Below are positions 6,847 through 14,622 of a stretch of DNA of 16,208 bases, in pieces. Below the pieces are notes generated by a model. That model did no database searches, had not been told where the DNA came from, and saw nothing but the letters and a program-made list of their open reading frames with translations. Origin of the DNA: an uncultured bacterium (GTDB lineage Bacteria; Acidobacteriota; UBA890); NCBI GenBank assembly GCA_937922775.1, contig CALAKE010000756.1, positions 1 to 16,208 on the forward strand. Direction: 5' to 3'. Position 1 is the stretch's first letter. Each line of letters opens with the position of its first letter. A program made the translations under genes and the position numbers.

Positions 6847-8217
6847 TCACCGCGCTCCCGCTGCGGTCGTGGACAGGCCATCGCCGCTGACAGGCACCAT
6901 AGGCTGATCGGCGCGCACGAACAGCCATATTAAGGCACCGAGCACCGCAAACACCGACCCCGTAGCCAGGGCCGGCACCCATCCCATCGCCTCGGCGGTG
7001 ATCGGAACCAGTAGCGCCCCGATACCGCCCGCGACGTTGCCGCCCGTGTTCATGAGCCCGGTGGCGGCCGACGCGTGTCTTCCGCCTACCGAGATCGTCG
7101 CCGCCCAGTAGGCTCCCTCCGTGAGCTGGGTACAGCCGAAGCTCAATGAAAGGAGTGCAACGGCCAGGTACGGATTCTTGGCTGTAGCGCCGAGGAATAG
7201 GAGGCCGGCCACCATACCGAGGCCCGTGATGGCGGGGATTCTGTACCCCCACCGGGCGCCAAGACGCTTGCAGAGGCGGTCACACCAGAGCCCCCCGACG
7301 CTGGCAGCAACGGCACCGGCAATCCACGGAGCCGCCGCGAGGTAGCCCCCTTCGAGGATCTCGAATCCCCGAACGTCGACGAGGTAGATGAAGAACCAGT
7401 TGAAGAATATGTAGAAGACATAGTTCATGCAAAAGTAGCTCGCCGTGAGCAGCAGGATGTCTCGGTTCTGGAGCACTTGTCTCCAGGCGGCCCTCTCCCC
7501 GCCATCCGCTTCCGGCGAGGGTCGGCCTGCGTTGATCAAATCCAGCTCGCTCCTGCTGACTCGAGGATGATCGGCGGGCTCGTCCCTCGCATACCACCAC
7601 CAGACTCCGGCAATCAGAAACGCCAAAGGTGCCGTCACCAGGAAGGACGCGCGCCATCCCAGGGTTTGCATCAGCCAGGCAATCAGTGGTGCCGTAGCGG
7701 CCGCCCCCAGCGTCACCCCAGTACTCGTCAGCCCATTCGGAAATGCCCATCCTGAAACCGGAAACCAGTTCCCAATTCCCCCACCACAGGTCACCGGAAA
7801 CAAAGGTGCTTGCGCGACACCGACAAGAAATCTCAGCACGATGAGCATGGCCAGGATGAATCCTGTCGACGCGAGGGAGGTCCCAGGGACCAAACCCGTG
7901 GCCAGTGTCAGGATTCCCCACAACACTGCGATGATCGTAAGGGCGCGCCGGCAACCAAGGATGTCGCCAAAGATGCCTCCGGGAAACTGAAAAAACGCGT
8001 ATCCCCAAGCGAAGGCAGAGAGCACCGCACCGAGCTGGATCGTGGACAATCCGAGATCAGCCATGATGCTCTCGCCGGCGACGGACATGTTGGTTCGCAG
8101 CACATAGGCCACGAAGCTGGCGGCGAAAAGAAGTGCCAGGATCAACCACCGCACTCGGGTATCTTGATGATCAGAATGCGATTTGGTGGCGGGCAAGCTA
8201 CCGCTCCCCCACCGCAT
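6847..8217 (-). CDS. MFS transporter, anion:cation symporter (ACS)-like
   Basis: This polytopic inner-membrane protein of up to 456 aa has about 12 hydrophobic segments in two halves separated by a charged loop near residues 210-245. A motif-A-like GGIFGDILGCRR (80-91) lies between TM2 and TM3, and NGLTSTGVTLGAA occurs in the middle of the N-terminal half. The pattern resembles ACS transporters for hexuronates, glucarate or other organic anions. The substrate is not identifiable. It ends 28 bp from the corrinoid-protein gene on the opposite strand, so it is not in that operon; it follows the phosphatase gene, overlapping it by 20 nt. The ATG at 8217 gives an unusually polar N-terminus; a TTG seven codons in, preceded by a GGGGGAG stretch, or a GTG at codon 22 are alternatives. 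Confidence 0.82.
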   Translation of the reverse strand: MRWGSGSLPATKSHSDHQDTRVRWLILALLFAASFVAYVLRTNMSVAGESIMADLGLSTIQLGAVLSAFAWGYAFFQFPGGIFGDILGCRRALTIIAVLWGILTLATGLVPGTSLASTGFILAMLIVLRFLVGVAQAPLFPVTCGGGIGNWFPVSGWAFPNGLTSTGVTLGAAATAPLIAWLMQTLGWRASFLVTAPLAFLIAGVWWWYARDEPADHPRVSRSELDLINAGRPSPEADGGERAAWRQVLQNRDILLLTASYFCMNYVFYIFFNWFFIYLVDVRGFEILEGGYLAAAPWIAGAVAASVGGLWCDRLCKRLGARWGYRIPAITGLGMVAGLLFLGATAKNPYLAVALLSLSFGCTQLTEGAYWAATISVGGRHASAATGLMNTGGNVAGGIGALLVPITAEAMGWVPALATGSVFAVLGALIWLFVRADQPMVPVSGDGLSTTAAGAR

Positions 8218-9697
8218 CCATGATCACATCGTGCACGTGGGTATTCACGTAGACGCCGCGAAGTCCTTCCGCTCCGGGTCCGCGGCCGAACGTCAGCAGC
8301 GGCCCTGAGGTATGTCCGCCGGTCGACCACACGAAAAATGTATGCCTGGCGAGTGTTCGACTGAGCAAACACGCGGGGTTGCTCCCCAGGTCACCATAGA
8401 AGCGAGGTGACTCTTCTGGCCACGCATTGCCCTCGGAATCTCTGACCAACGCCTCCTGAGCCTCCTCCATCGTCATCGAAAGACCGGTGTGCTCGAGAAC
8501 CGCCTCGACAAGGCGCTCGGGCGAGCCTTCTGCCTTCGCCAGAATGTACTGGAACGACGCCGTCTGGTTTCCCAAAACCTCGAGGTCTCGCTTATCTGGA
8601 TAACGCGTATCGAGCTGATACGTGAGACCGCTTGGAAGCACTTGTGGCTCGGGCGGCCCGTCCGTCTCTACATAGGTAATACTGAAGCCGCCGGTGCCAT
8701 GATCCGCAGTCACGATGACGAGCGTTTCAGGGTGCACGCGCTGAAACGCGATGCCGGCGCCGACCGCGGCGTCGAAGTCCAGGATCTCGTGCAACATGGT
8801 CCCAGCATCATTGTCGTGCCCGCCATAGTCGATACGCCCTCCCTCGACCATCAAAAAGAAACCACCCTCTGAACGAGCGAGCACTTCGAGCGCTGCATCA
8901 GTCGATTCCTCCAAGCTCGGCGCACTGTCGAGACCCATAGTGCGAGCGTCGATGACATATGGCACATGGGACGCGGCAAAGAGGCCGAGGAGCTTATTCG
9001 CGCTTCGAGATGCTTGCGCCAGCGCGTGTCGGTCGGAGACGACGGTGTAGCCCTGCCCTTTCGCCTCGGAGATTCGATCGAGATCGTCATCACGGCGAGA
9101 GTTGCCATCGAGCTCTTCCGGGATGCCGGGCAAGAACTCCGACACCCTGTGGCCGGCCGGCACGAGCGCTCGAGCCCCCCCACCGAGGAGCACATCGACG
9201 TCGTGCTCGAACAACATTTGATCCAAGATGACGGATTCCGGCACGTAACGGGAAAGCTCGTGCGCAGCGAAGGCAGCCGCGGTCGCGTGGGAGAGACGCA
9301 TGTTCGTCACGAGCCCGGTTGCCAATCCCCTGCCCTCCGCCCACTCGAGAATCGTCTCCGTCCGATCGCCGGACGGATCGACGCCCAAGGTCTCGTTCCT
9401 CGCCTTGATACCGGTAGCGAGCTGCGAGGCGGCCGCGGCCGAATCCGTGACCGGGCTTTCGTAGGGGTCCGCAAGCGAGTAGCCGGTGTTGCCGTCGCTC
9501 ATGAGCTGCTCCATGTTCAGCTCACGACCTTCGACCATACGTGCGTATCTGATACCGAGCGCCATCTGCTCTGCGCCCAGACCGTCGCCGACAAACAGAA
9601 TGACGTTCTTCGCGCCGGTAGGTTCTTGTGCCTGTGTGCACGCCAGGGTGACGGCACACGATAGACATATCAGGAACATCAACGATCGCAGTTTCAC
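8198..9697 (-). CDS. Exported alkaline phosphatase (PhoA superfamily)
   Basis: This 499-aa metal-dependent phosphomonoesterase carries the family core: VGDGLG with metal-ligand Asp38, TDSAAAA with nucleophile Ser86, LSHATAAAFAAH (135-146), GGRIDYGGHDND, TADHGTGGF and STGGHTSGPL with late metal-binding residues, then the usual FRGVY-like ending (here LRGVYVNTHVHDVI). Residues 1-20 are a signal sequence. Cys20 could be a lipoprotein cysteine, though TLAC is a weak lipobox, so plain periplasmic export is also possible. The start is GTG (9697-9695) behind an excellent AAGGAG. The stop is TAG and lies inside the transporter gene that follows. No Pho-box-like direct repeat was recognised upstream. 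Confidence 0.92.
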   Translation of the reverse strand: MKLRSLMFLICLSCAVTLACTQAQEPTGAKNVILFVGDGLGAEQMALGIRYARMVEGRELNMEQLMSDGNTGYSLADPYESPVTDSAAAASQLATGIKARNETLGVDPSGDRTETILEWAEGRGLATGLVTNMRLSHATAAAFAAHELSRYVPESVILDQMLFEHDVDVLLGGGARALVPAGHRVSEFLPGIPEELDGNSRRDDDLDRISEAKGQGYTVVSDRHALAQASRSANKLLGLFAASHVPYVIDARTMGLDSAPSLEESTDAALEVLARSEGGFFLMVEGGRIDYGGHDNDAGTMLHEILDFDAAVGAGIAFQRVHPETLVIVTADHGTGGFSITYVETDGPPEPQVLPSGLTYQLDTRYPDKRDLEVLGNQTASFQYILAKAEGSPERLVEAVLEHTGLSMTMEEAQEALVRDSEGNAWPEESPRFYGDLGSNPACLLSRTLARHTFFVWSTGGHTSGPLLTFGRGPGAEGLRGVYVNTHVHDVIMDAVGER

Positions 9698-9772
9698 GTC
9701 TTCTCCTTGGATGACCTCGACTGTGAGCTGAATGGCCGTGTGAGCTCTCAGGCCATGCCCCTCACTCGATCT

Positions 9773-10084
9773 CTACTCATCATTGAGTGGGAATCGCTTC
9801 CGTATGTACTCCGAGACGACGTCCTTGGCATATTCGAGGACCCGCTGCGGCGAGTCGTCAGGATCACACATGTCCGGCGTCTCCTCGATGTCTTCTACCA
9901 TCTCGTCCCACCACGCGACGGCGAGTATTCGCCTCACGCCGTGAGCGTTCAACCCTGCACCGATCATCTCTTGTTCCGTTGGTCCATGAAAGCTGATGAC
10001 ATTCGGCGAATCAGCCGGTCGGGTCCCGAGGTGCACCCTCTCCCTGAGATAGATCATGATGGCTCGAAGCTCTTCAGGAGTCAT
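9773..10084 (-). CDS. Hypothetical 103-aa acidic cytoplasmic protein
   Basis: I do not recognise this family. The product has no signal peptide or membrane span. It starts MTPEELRAIMIYLRERVH, an amphipathic helix, has a central aromatic and acidic part (AVAWWDEMVEDIEETPDMCD) and ends in a charged helix (YAKDVVSEYIRKRF). Its ATG overlaps the TGA of the preceding HEAT-like gene (ATGA at 10084-10081) and AGAGGCGG lies just upstream, so the two are translationally coupled. The stop is TAG. The same frame then runs 25 codons without a stop straight into the phosphatase start; see findings. The 75-bp gap to the phosphatase contains its Shine-Dalgarno. Confidence 0.7.
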   Translation of the reverse strand: MTPEELRAIMIYLRERVHLGTRPADSPNVISFHGPTEQEMIGAGLNAHGVRRILAVAWWDEMVEDIEETPDMCDPDDSPQRVLEYAKDVVSEYIRKRFPLNDE

Positions 10085-10500
10085 GTTCCGCCTCTCGTTG
10101 AAGGTCGCGCCGGCGGCCTGATTCTGAGTATGTTGATCGAGTCTCTTCTCGAGAGCTTCAGGGCCTTCTGAAGCTCACACTGGCAGAGATACTCGCTGTG
10201 ATTGCAGTCCTCTCCGGTGACGAATGCGCGCAAGGCCTCGACGGCTCGCTCGTCTCTGGCCTGACCGAGGGCCCATACCGCCCGGTTGCGATCGCCCAGG
10301 CCGTGTGTACCCGACCGAACATACTCGATTAGAGCGGCGACATCGTCTCCCGGCTGCGGATGGGCCTCTTGTGCCTTCGCACACCATTCGTCGAGCCCAC
10401 TCTGAATGCTCGCTCGAACGTAGCCGAGGGCCCCGGCACAAAGCAGCAGGCACGCAGCAAGACATATCGACAGTGCCTTTCCAGGACTCTTGACGGCCAC
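10081..10500 (-). CDS. Small membrane-anchored HEAT-like repeat protein
   Basis: With the start placed at GTG 10500 (GAGG five bases upstream), the product has 139 aa: a basic first segment (VKSPGK), one hydrophobic segment (about residues 9-27, ALSICLAACLLLCAGALGYV) acting as signal or anchor, then a soluble domain. AVWALGQARDERAVEALRAF resembles a HEAT/PBS-lyase-type helical repeat. It is followed by a Cys-containing stretch (DCNHSEYLCQCELQKAL) and a basic, proline-rich tail. A frame extending up to ATG 10569 exists but would put 23 arginine-rich residues before the membrane segment and lacks a good ribosome site. It is first in the left-facing set leading to the phosphatase. Function unknown; protein-protein contact at the membrane is a guess. 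Confidence 0.65.
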   Translation of the reverse strand: MAVKSPGKALSICLAACLLLCAGALGYVRASIQSGLDEWCAKAQEAHPQPGDDVAALIEYVRSGTHGLGDRNRAVWALGQARDERAVEALRAFVTGEDCNHSEYLCQCELQKALKLSRRDSINILRIRPPARPSTRGGT

Positions 10501-10829
10501 GACAACCTCACGTCTTCTGAAAGCGGCGACGGATCGAACCGCTCGGGACGGCACAGCTCGAAAGAACATCGGTGTCGGAATTCGAGACAGAAACCTATCG
10601 CACGATCAGGCGAGGAACAACGAAACGCCCGATCCCACCGCTGCGTCGGCCGCGGCGATTATCAAGCCATATCGTCCGGACGCGCAGAGCATGCCGCGGC
10701 GTCAGCGGCAAACGGTCCCGACCCCGAGATCCTGGGCACAGTTGCCTTCGATCTCGATGTCGATGATGATGTAGCCATGGCAGATAGGATGAATGCGAGG
10801 CTTCTGGCGGAGTGAGAAGAGAGTAGATC
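10501..10829. other. Intergenic region between divergent HEAT-like and PilZ genes
   Basis: About 330 bp with no gene I can support. It should hold promoters for both flanking genes, but no convincing -35/-10 pair was seen. It contains one copy of the dispersed repeat (10576-10622) and a short GAT-rich run around 10750-10772. Open frames on both strands are arginine-rich and look like GC-driven shadows. Confidence 0.6.
10576..10622 (-). repeat. Dispersed intergenic repeat, copy A
   Basis: The core at 10588-10622 matches copy B (14387-14421) at 29 of 35 positions without gaps; shared blocks are CAGAAACCTA and GATCAGGCG. Similarity continues weakly to a GGAAT block toward 10576. It lies about 90 bp upstream of the left-facing HEAT-like gene, in the same orientation relative to that gene as copy B. 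Confidence 0.6.
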
Positions 10830-11183
10830 GTGAGTGCAGAGTCCCGTAGGCAGGTCGAGCGTAGACGATATCCGCGATTCCGCAGTGAGATGCTGGTGAA
10901 TCTCGAGGCCAACTTCTCGACTTCGCGCAACTCACTAGGGTGGTCAACCCTGACCGCCATCACGAAGGATGTAAGCCTCGGCGGATTGTTGTTGAACATC
11001 GACGAGGAGTTGGCGGTCGGCTCCGAATGCGTTGTGCGCTTCCTGTCTCCCACGCACCGGATCCTGCCTCCGACAACCGGGGGGATCGTGCTGCGTGCCG
11101 AGCCACGACGATTGGGAACCGACATCGCCTTGGAGTTCACGACGTTGCTCGAGGTACTGGACCTGTCGCCTGGGTCGATGTGA
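10830..11183 (+). CDS. PilZ-domain protein, possible c-di-GMP receptor
   Basis: This 117-aa single-domain protein carries both PilZ signature parts: an arginine cluster ERRRYPRFR (10-18, giving the RxxxR motif with Arg12 and Arg16) and DVSLGG (47-52, the D/NxSxxG motif), followed by beta strands ending in a late DIALEFT strand. PilZ domains bind cyclic di-GMP and control motility, exopolysaccharide or other outputs. With both motifs intact, binding is likely. There is no output domain, so it probably works by contacting a partner. The start is GTG (10830) behind a purine-rich GAGAAGAGAG. It stands alone on its strand, so neighbours do not tell its target. Confidence 0.85.
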   Translation: MSAESRRQVERRRYPRFRSEMLVNLEANFSTSRNSLGWSTLTAITKDVSLGGLLLNIDEELAVGSECVVRFLSPTHRILPPTTGGIVLRAEPRRLGTDIALEFTTLLEVLDLSPGSM

Positions 11184-11257
11184 TGGTCCTTCTGTTCCCC
11201 GCCCCGGCGGCACGGTAGCTCACCAGGCCGACCAGATGATCTTCGGCGGCTTCACCA

Positions 11258-11270
11258 AGGGTTGAACCCT
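11258..11270. other. Short palindrome between convergent genes
   Basis: AGGGTTGAACCCT is a perfect palindrome around one base in the 121-bp gap between converging pilZ and hemolysin III-like genes. As RNA it could form only a 4-bp stem with a 5-nt loop and has no T-tract, so a terminator role is weak. The rest of the gap shows nothing recognisable. Confidence 0.25.
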
Positions 11271-11304
11271 GCTCCACCCTACCCAGCGCGTCGGCCCGTT
11301 CCCC

Positions 11305-12033
11305 TCAGAGCGCGTAGAGCACCACAGCGATGAAATGGCACACCGTGCCAGCAAGGACAAATAGGTGCCAAATGAAGTGGCTGTACCGCACCTGATTGGC
11401 AGCGAAGAAGACAACACCCGCTGTGTAGGATATGCCCCCCGCGAGGAGCCAGAGAATGCCCTCCACGGGCATGAGCTGCAGCAGCGGCTTGAGCGCGATG
11501 ATCACGAGCCAGCCCATGGCCAGATAGAGGGCCAGCGAAAGCCTCCGGTAGCGCATGCCGCCGTACGTCTTGAGGAGGAGGCCCGCCAGGGCGAGACTCC
11601 AGACGAGCCCCAGAAGGCTCCATCCCCATGCACCGCGCAGGACCCCGAGCGTGAAGGGAGTGTACGTGCCGGCAATCAAGATGAAGATCGCGCTGTGGTC
11701 GAACAGCTGAAATACTCGCTTGGCCCGGTTTTGAGGGAGTGCATGGTAAAGCACGGATGAGAGGTAAAGCAGGACCACGCTGCCGGCAAAGATACCGGCG
11801 CCGGCCGCACCCATCGGTCCACCACGATCAGCAGCATCGATGATCAGGATCGGGGTCGCCGCCACGGCCGCAGCCAGACCGATGCCGTGGCTCACGCTAT
11901 TGGCGATCTCCTCCCTCGGCGTCTGCCTTCGATACCCGGGGGGTGAGGGACTATCAGTCAGCGGCACGCTATCAGTCGCCAAGACGCTCCCAGCCGTCAA
12001 GGCGCTGTCACTCGATAGGTCGCAATCAGCCAA
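11305..12033 (-). CDS. Hemolysin III / PAQR-family membrane protein
   Basis: This seven-span inner-membrane protein of 242 aa has the family features: EEIANSVSHGIG before the first span, LSSVLYHALP, FDHSAIFILIAGTYTPF in the centre and SHFIWHLFVLAGTVCHF near the end, supplying the conserved His residues of the presumed metal site. PAQR relatives are thought to be metal-dependent lipid hydrolases or sensors; the hemolysin name is historical and does not show toxicity. The listed start is TTG (12033-12031) with only a weak AGGA nearby. The first 35 residues are not part of the family fold and consist mostly of tandem hexapeptides, so a later start such as GTG at codon 23 is possible. Confidence 0.88.
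   Translation of the reverse strand: MADCDLSSDSALTAGSVLATDSVPLTDSPSPPGYRRQTPREEIANSVSHGIGLAAAVAATPILIIDAADRGGPMGAAGAGIFAGSVVLLYLSSVLYHALPQNRAKRVFQLFDHSAIFILIAGTYTPFTLGVLRGAWGWSLLGLVWSLALAGLLLKTYGGMRYRRLSLALYLAMGWLVIIALKPLLQLMPVEGILWLLAGGISYTAGVVFFAANQVRYSHFIWHLFVLAGTVCHFIAVVLYAL
11950..12021 (-). repeat. Four tandem hexapeptide-coding units in the PAQR-like N-terminus
   Basis: Residues 5-28 of the hemolysin III-like frame read as four 18-nt units: DLSSDS, ALTAGS, VLATDS and VPLTDS. The two C-terminal units share the exact block CTATCAGTC on the + strand (11951-11959 and 11969-11977). The pattern is polar and precedes the first membrane span. Confidence 0.55.
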
Positions 12034-12203
12034 TTTCCTGTCGCCTTCGTCTCGATCCCAAGGCTGAGCCTACCATCGTAGGCGGCGCTCGCCTCAGAAG
12101 CGAACCACGAGGAAGTGGGCGATCGAGCGACCGGGGATGGATTGAATCGAGTTGACGTACCAGCGCATCTACGCAGGCGTCGCAAGTTCGTCTTTCGCCA
12201 CCA

Positions 12204-14285
12204 TCACGGGCCTGATCCCACGGCCTCGAAATGCTGGTCGATCCACTCCACCCAGCGCCGTCGCAGATCGCGCCGGTGGACTGGGTCTGAGGGGAAATGT
12301 CCACCGACCGGGTAGACCACGAACTTCACCTCTACCCCGTTGTCCTTCAGCGCGTGGAAGAGCTTGTACGACTGGCTGACTGTCACGCGCTCGTCGCCGG
12401 TGTTGGAGATGATGAGGGTCGGCGTGCGGATCTGATGCGCGTAGGCCATGGGCGACTGGCGCCAGTAGTTCATGGCGTTGTCGTTGAGCCATGGGGAACC
12501 GCCGAGGCCAAACCCTGCCCAAACGTTCATGTCGGCCATGCTGTACCAATCGAACCAGTCGGTGACAGCTGCACCTGCCATGGCGACGGCCCAGCCATCG
12601 TAATGTGCCGTCAGCCAGGCGGTCATGTATCCGCCGTATGACCATCCGGAAACAGCTACGCGGCTCTCATCCACAATGCCGAGCGCCTTCACCGCCTCGA
12701 CTCCCGACATGACGTCGCGGCCCGGACCGTCACCAGCGTCGTTGATCACGGCACGTTGGAAGGCCCTTCCCTGAGTGCTGCTGCCGCGATAATTGGGACT
12801 GAATACCAACCAGCCCTGCGCAGCCATGATCTGGTTGAAGGTGCTGAAACTCTCAGTGGAGGTCCCCATCGGGCCGCCGTGGATAGACAAAACCAGGGGG
12901 TAGCGGCGTCCTTCCTCGAAGCCGGGCGGATAGACGAGCACTCCGTTCTGAGTGAAACCGTCAGGCCCGTCCCAAGTGATGGTCTCCACGTCGCCAAGCC
13001 TCATCGAGGCCAGGGCGTCATTGAAATCCGTGAGGCGTCGCGGTACCCATTCCTCCGCCTGCATGACGTAGAGCTCTGAGGGTCGTTGCTTCTCACGACC
13101 GACGAAGACCACCGTGCCGTCGGAGCCCAGGACCGGCGCTGAAGCCACGTGGATTCCTCCCAGATCCAGGCGCTGAGCGGGCCCCTCCAGCGGCTGATGC
13201 CAAAAGGCCTGCGTCGTCAGGTCGGTGCCAATCAGAAGAAGTGCTTGGCCGTCGGGGAACCACGGACCGCCTCCCAGGTTGCGATCGATGTCGGCGGTGA
13301 TGTCCACGGGGGCCCCACCGTCGACCGGCTGTAGAAAGATACCCGCCGGATTGAAATAGGGCTCGGGGCCACGCGATCGGCTGAAAGACAGGGTGCTACC
13401 GTCGGGGGAAAATGCCCCGGGATTCACCGGCGCACTGAGCGCCAAGTCGCGGACTTCTCCAGAATCCAGGTCCAGGATGCGGATGAAGGCGCTGATCTGC
13501 TCGCCCGTATGAGGTCGTGGGATCACGGAAAGGGCCACGACACCTCCATCGGGGGACACGACAAAGCCGTTGATGCTCTCGGTGCCGTCGGTGAGACGCT
13601 CGGCCCCATCGTCTCCGTCCCCACCACTGGTCGGGATCCGCCACAGGTGCGTCGATGTGGGCGCGCGCTGGGTAAGGTAGCTGTTGTAGCCCACCTCGAA
13701 GGAGCGGTTGTGGCGCTCCTCGCCCTCCCGCTTCTCAGGAGCGTCGGTGGTCGTGAAGAGAAAATGCGATCCATCGGCACTCCACTCGAAAGACCCGACA
13801 CCACGTTCCTCATGGGTGACCTGGCGGGCCTCCCCTCCCCCCATCGGCAGGATGAATATTTGGCGTTGCTCGCCGTCTGGTTCCACGTCCGTGAAAGCGA
13901 GCTCCATCCCTGAAGGTGACCAGCGAGGTCCGCCCACCGCTGCTCGCTCTGGAGTCAGCTGCCTCTGCGCGCCGGTGAACACGTCCACCAAGACCAGCGT
14001 CCGCATGAAGCGGTTTTCCTCGTAGTCGGGACGGCTGGTCACCACCACGACGACCCGGCTATCTGGAGAAAGCTGGGGACTGGATACCCCTACCTCGAGA
14101 CCGACATCGTCGACCGTGAGGGGTCGAGCCTGGGCAGCCACGGCAATGGGATTCCTTGCCGGGCTCCCTGCAGGGTCTACAGCGGGTGTCACCCCCGGGC
14201 TCATCGCGAGCAAGAAGGCGGCAAGAACAATGATGACCAACAGGATCGTGGGTGTGATTTGCTGGCGGATCCTGGCTCCGCTCAT
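12204..14285 (-). CDS. Exported S9-family (prolyl oligopeptidase-like) serine peptidase
   Basis: The 693-aa product starts with a signal or anchor segment (TILLVIIVLAAFLLAM), then a beta-propeller of WD40/TolB-like repeats (several SPDG/SPSG/SADG turns, to about residue 410), then an alpha/beta-hydrolase domain. The catalytic triad is readable: Ser549 in SGWSYGGYM, Asp631 in NTGDERV and His663 in VGGHFP, all in canonical S9 context. S9 enzymes of this type are dipeptidyl or acylaminoacyl peptidases that degrade short peptides, here probably outside the cytoplasm. I chose ATG 14285 because AGGAGG ends nine bases before it; an ATG three codons upstream touches the Shine-Dalgarno directly. It follows a 337-bp region shared with divergent padR. 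Stop TGA. Confidence 0.93.
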   Translation of the reverse strand: MSGARIRQQITPTILLVIIVLAAFLLAMSPGVTPAVDPAGSPARNPIAVAAQARPLTVDDVGLEVGVSSPQLSPDSRVVVVVTSRPDYEENRFMRTLVLVDVFTGAQRQLTPERAAVGGPRWSPSGMELAFTDVEPDGEQRQIFILPMGGGEARQVTHEERGVGSFEWSADGSHFLFTTTDAPEKREGEERHNRSFEVGYNSYLTQRAPTSTHLWRIPTSGGDGDDGAERLTDGTESINGFVVSPDGGVVALSVIPRPHTGEQISAFIRILDLDSGEVRDLALSAPVNPGAFSPDGSTLSFSRSRGPEPYFNPAGIFLQPVDGGAPVDITADIDRNLGGGPWFPDGQALLLIGTDLTTQAFWHQPLEGPAQRLDLGGIHVASAPVLGSDGTVVFVGREKQRPSELYVMQAEEWVPRRLTDFNDALASMRLGDVETITWDGPDGFTQNGVLVYPPGFEEGRRYPLVLSIHGGPMGTSTESFSTFNQIMAAQGWLVFSPNYRGSSTQGRAFQRAVINDAGDGPGRDVMSGVEAVKALGIVDESRVAVSGWSYGGYMTAWLTAHYDGWAVAMAGAAVTDWFDWYSMADMNVWAGFGLGGSPWLNDNAMNYWRQSPMAYAHQIRTPTLIISNTGDERVTVSQSYKLFHALKDNGVEVKFVVYPVGGHFPSDPVHRRDLRRRWVEWIDQHFEAVGSGP

Positions 14286-14373
14286 GATCTGCATCCTCCT
14301 CGCTAGTGTCCTTCGGCCCCCCGGAGGTGTGCGTCCGACCAGGATCCTCTCCTCTGACGGAGAAACCCAAACT

Positions 14374-14421
14374 CCGGAATCATGGGCAGAAACCTACTGC
14401 AAGATCAGGCGGAGGACAACG
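14374..14421 (-). repeat. Dispersed intergenic repeat, copy B
   Basis: Partner of copy A: the core at 14387-14421 is 29/35 identical to 10588-10622, with a shared GGAAT block further left. It sits about 90-100 bp upstream of the left-facing S9 peptidase start, the same geometry as copy A and its gene. Confidence 0.6.
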
Positions 14422-14514
14422 GCAAGGGCACAACGTTCCCGGTCGCACTGCTTCCGGCGGCCCACACCATCCTCCTTCCGACCACTCTGCGGACCGAATC
14501 TGGGGAGCTGCCCC

Positions 14515-14563
14515 TTGACATGGAAAATTATTCAGGTAACCTGACTATCGGTAACCTGAATAA
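14515..14563 (+). promoter_or_regulatory. padR promoter with overlapping 36-bp palindromic operator
   Basis: TTGACA at 14515-14520 is a perfect -35 box; TAACCT at 14537-14542, 16 bp later, is the best -10 candidate. The second box lies inside a palindrome (14528-14563): TTATTCAGGT pairs exactly with ACCTGAATAA, then one mismatch, then ACC with GGT around an 8-bp centre. GTAACCTGA occurs in direct repeat 15 bp apart within it, and TCAGGTAACCTGA is itself palindromic. PadR repressors typically bind such AT-edged palindromes over their own promoter, so autorepression of padR and the permease gene is likely. Confidence 0.78.
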
Positions 14564-14622
14564 ACGGGACGCGCTTGGCGACTTGGAAGTTGCGAATCTG
14601 AAATCCTCGACGGGAGGCAGTT

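Larger units (their letters stand above)
14286..14622. other. Divergent intergenic region, S9 peptidase / padR
   Basis: There is no gene here that I can support. The region holds repeat copy B (14374-14421), the padR promoter and its palindromic operator (14515-14563). The left part must carry the S9 peptidase promoter, but no clear boxes were seen. Confidence 0.65.

Noticed and set aside
6838..6850. GCCACTG, which resembles a cobalamin riboswitch B12 box, close to the corrinoid-protein gene
   Set aside because: It lies after the end of mttC, at the 3' end of the convergent transporter gene, and none of the other conserved riboswitch elements is visible around it.
10360..10815. Open frames of 80-150 codons on the plus strand between the HEAT-like and PilZ genes
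   Set aside because: They overlap the HEAT-like gene or the dispersed repeat, are Arg/Ser-rich, lack ribosome sites and match no family I recognise.
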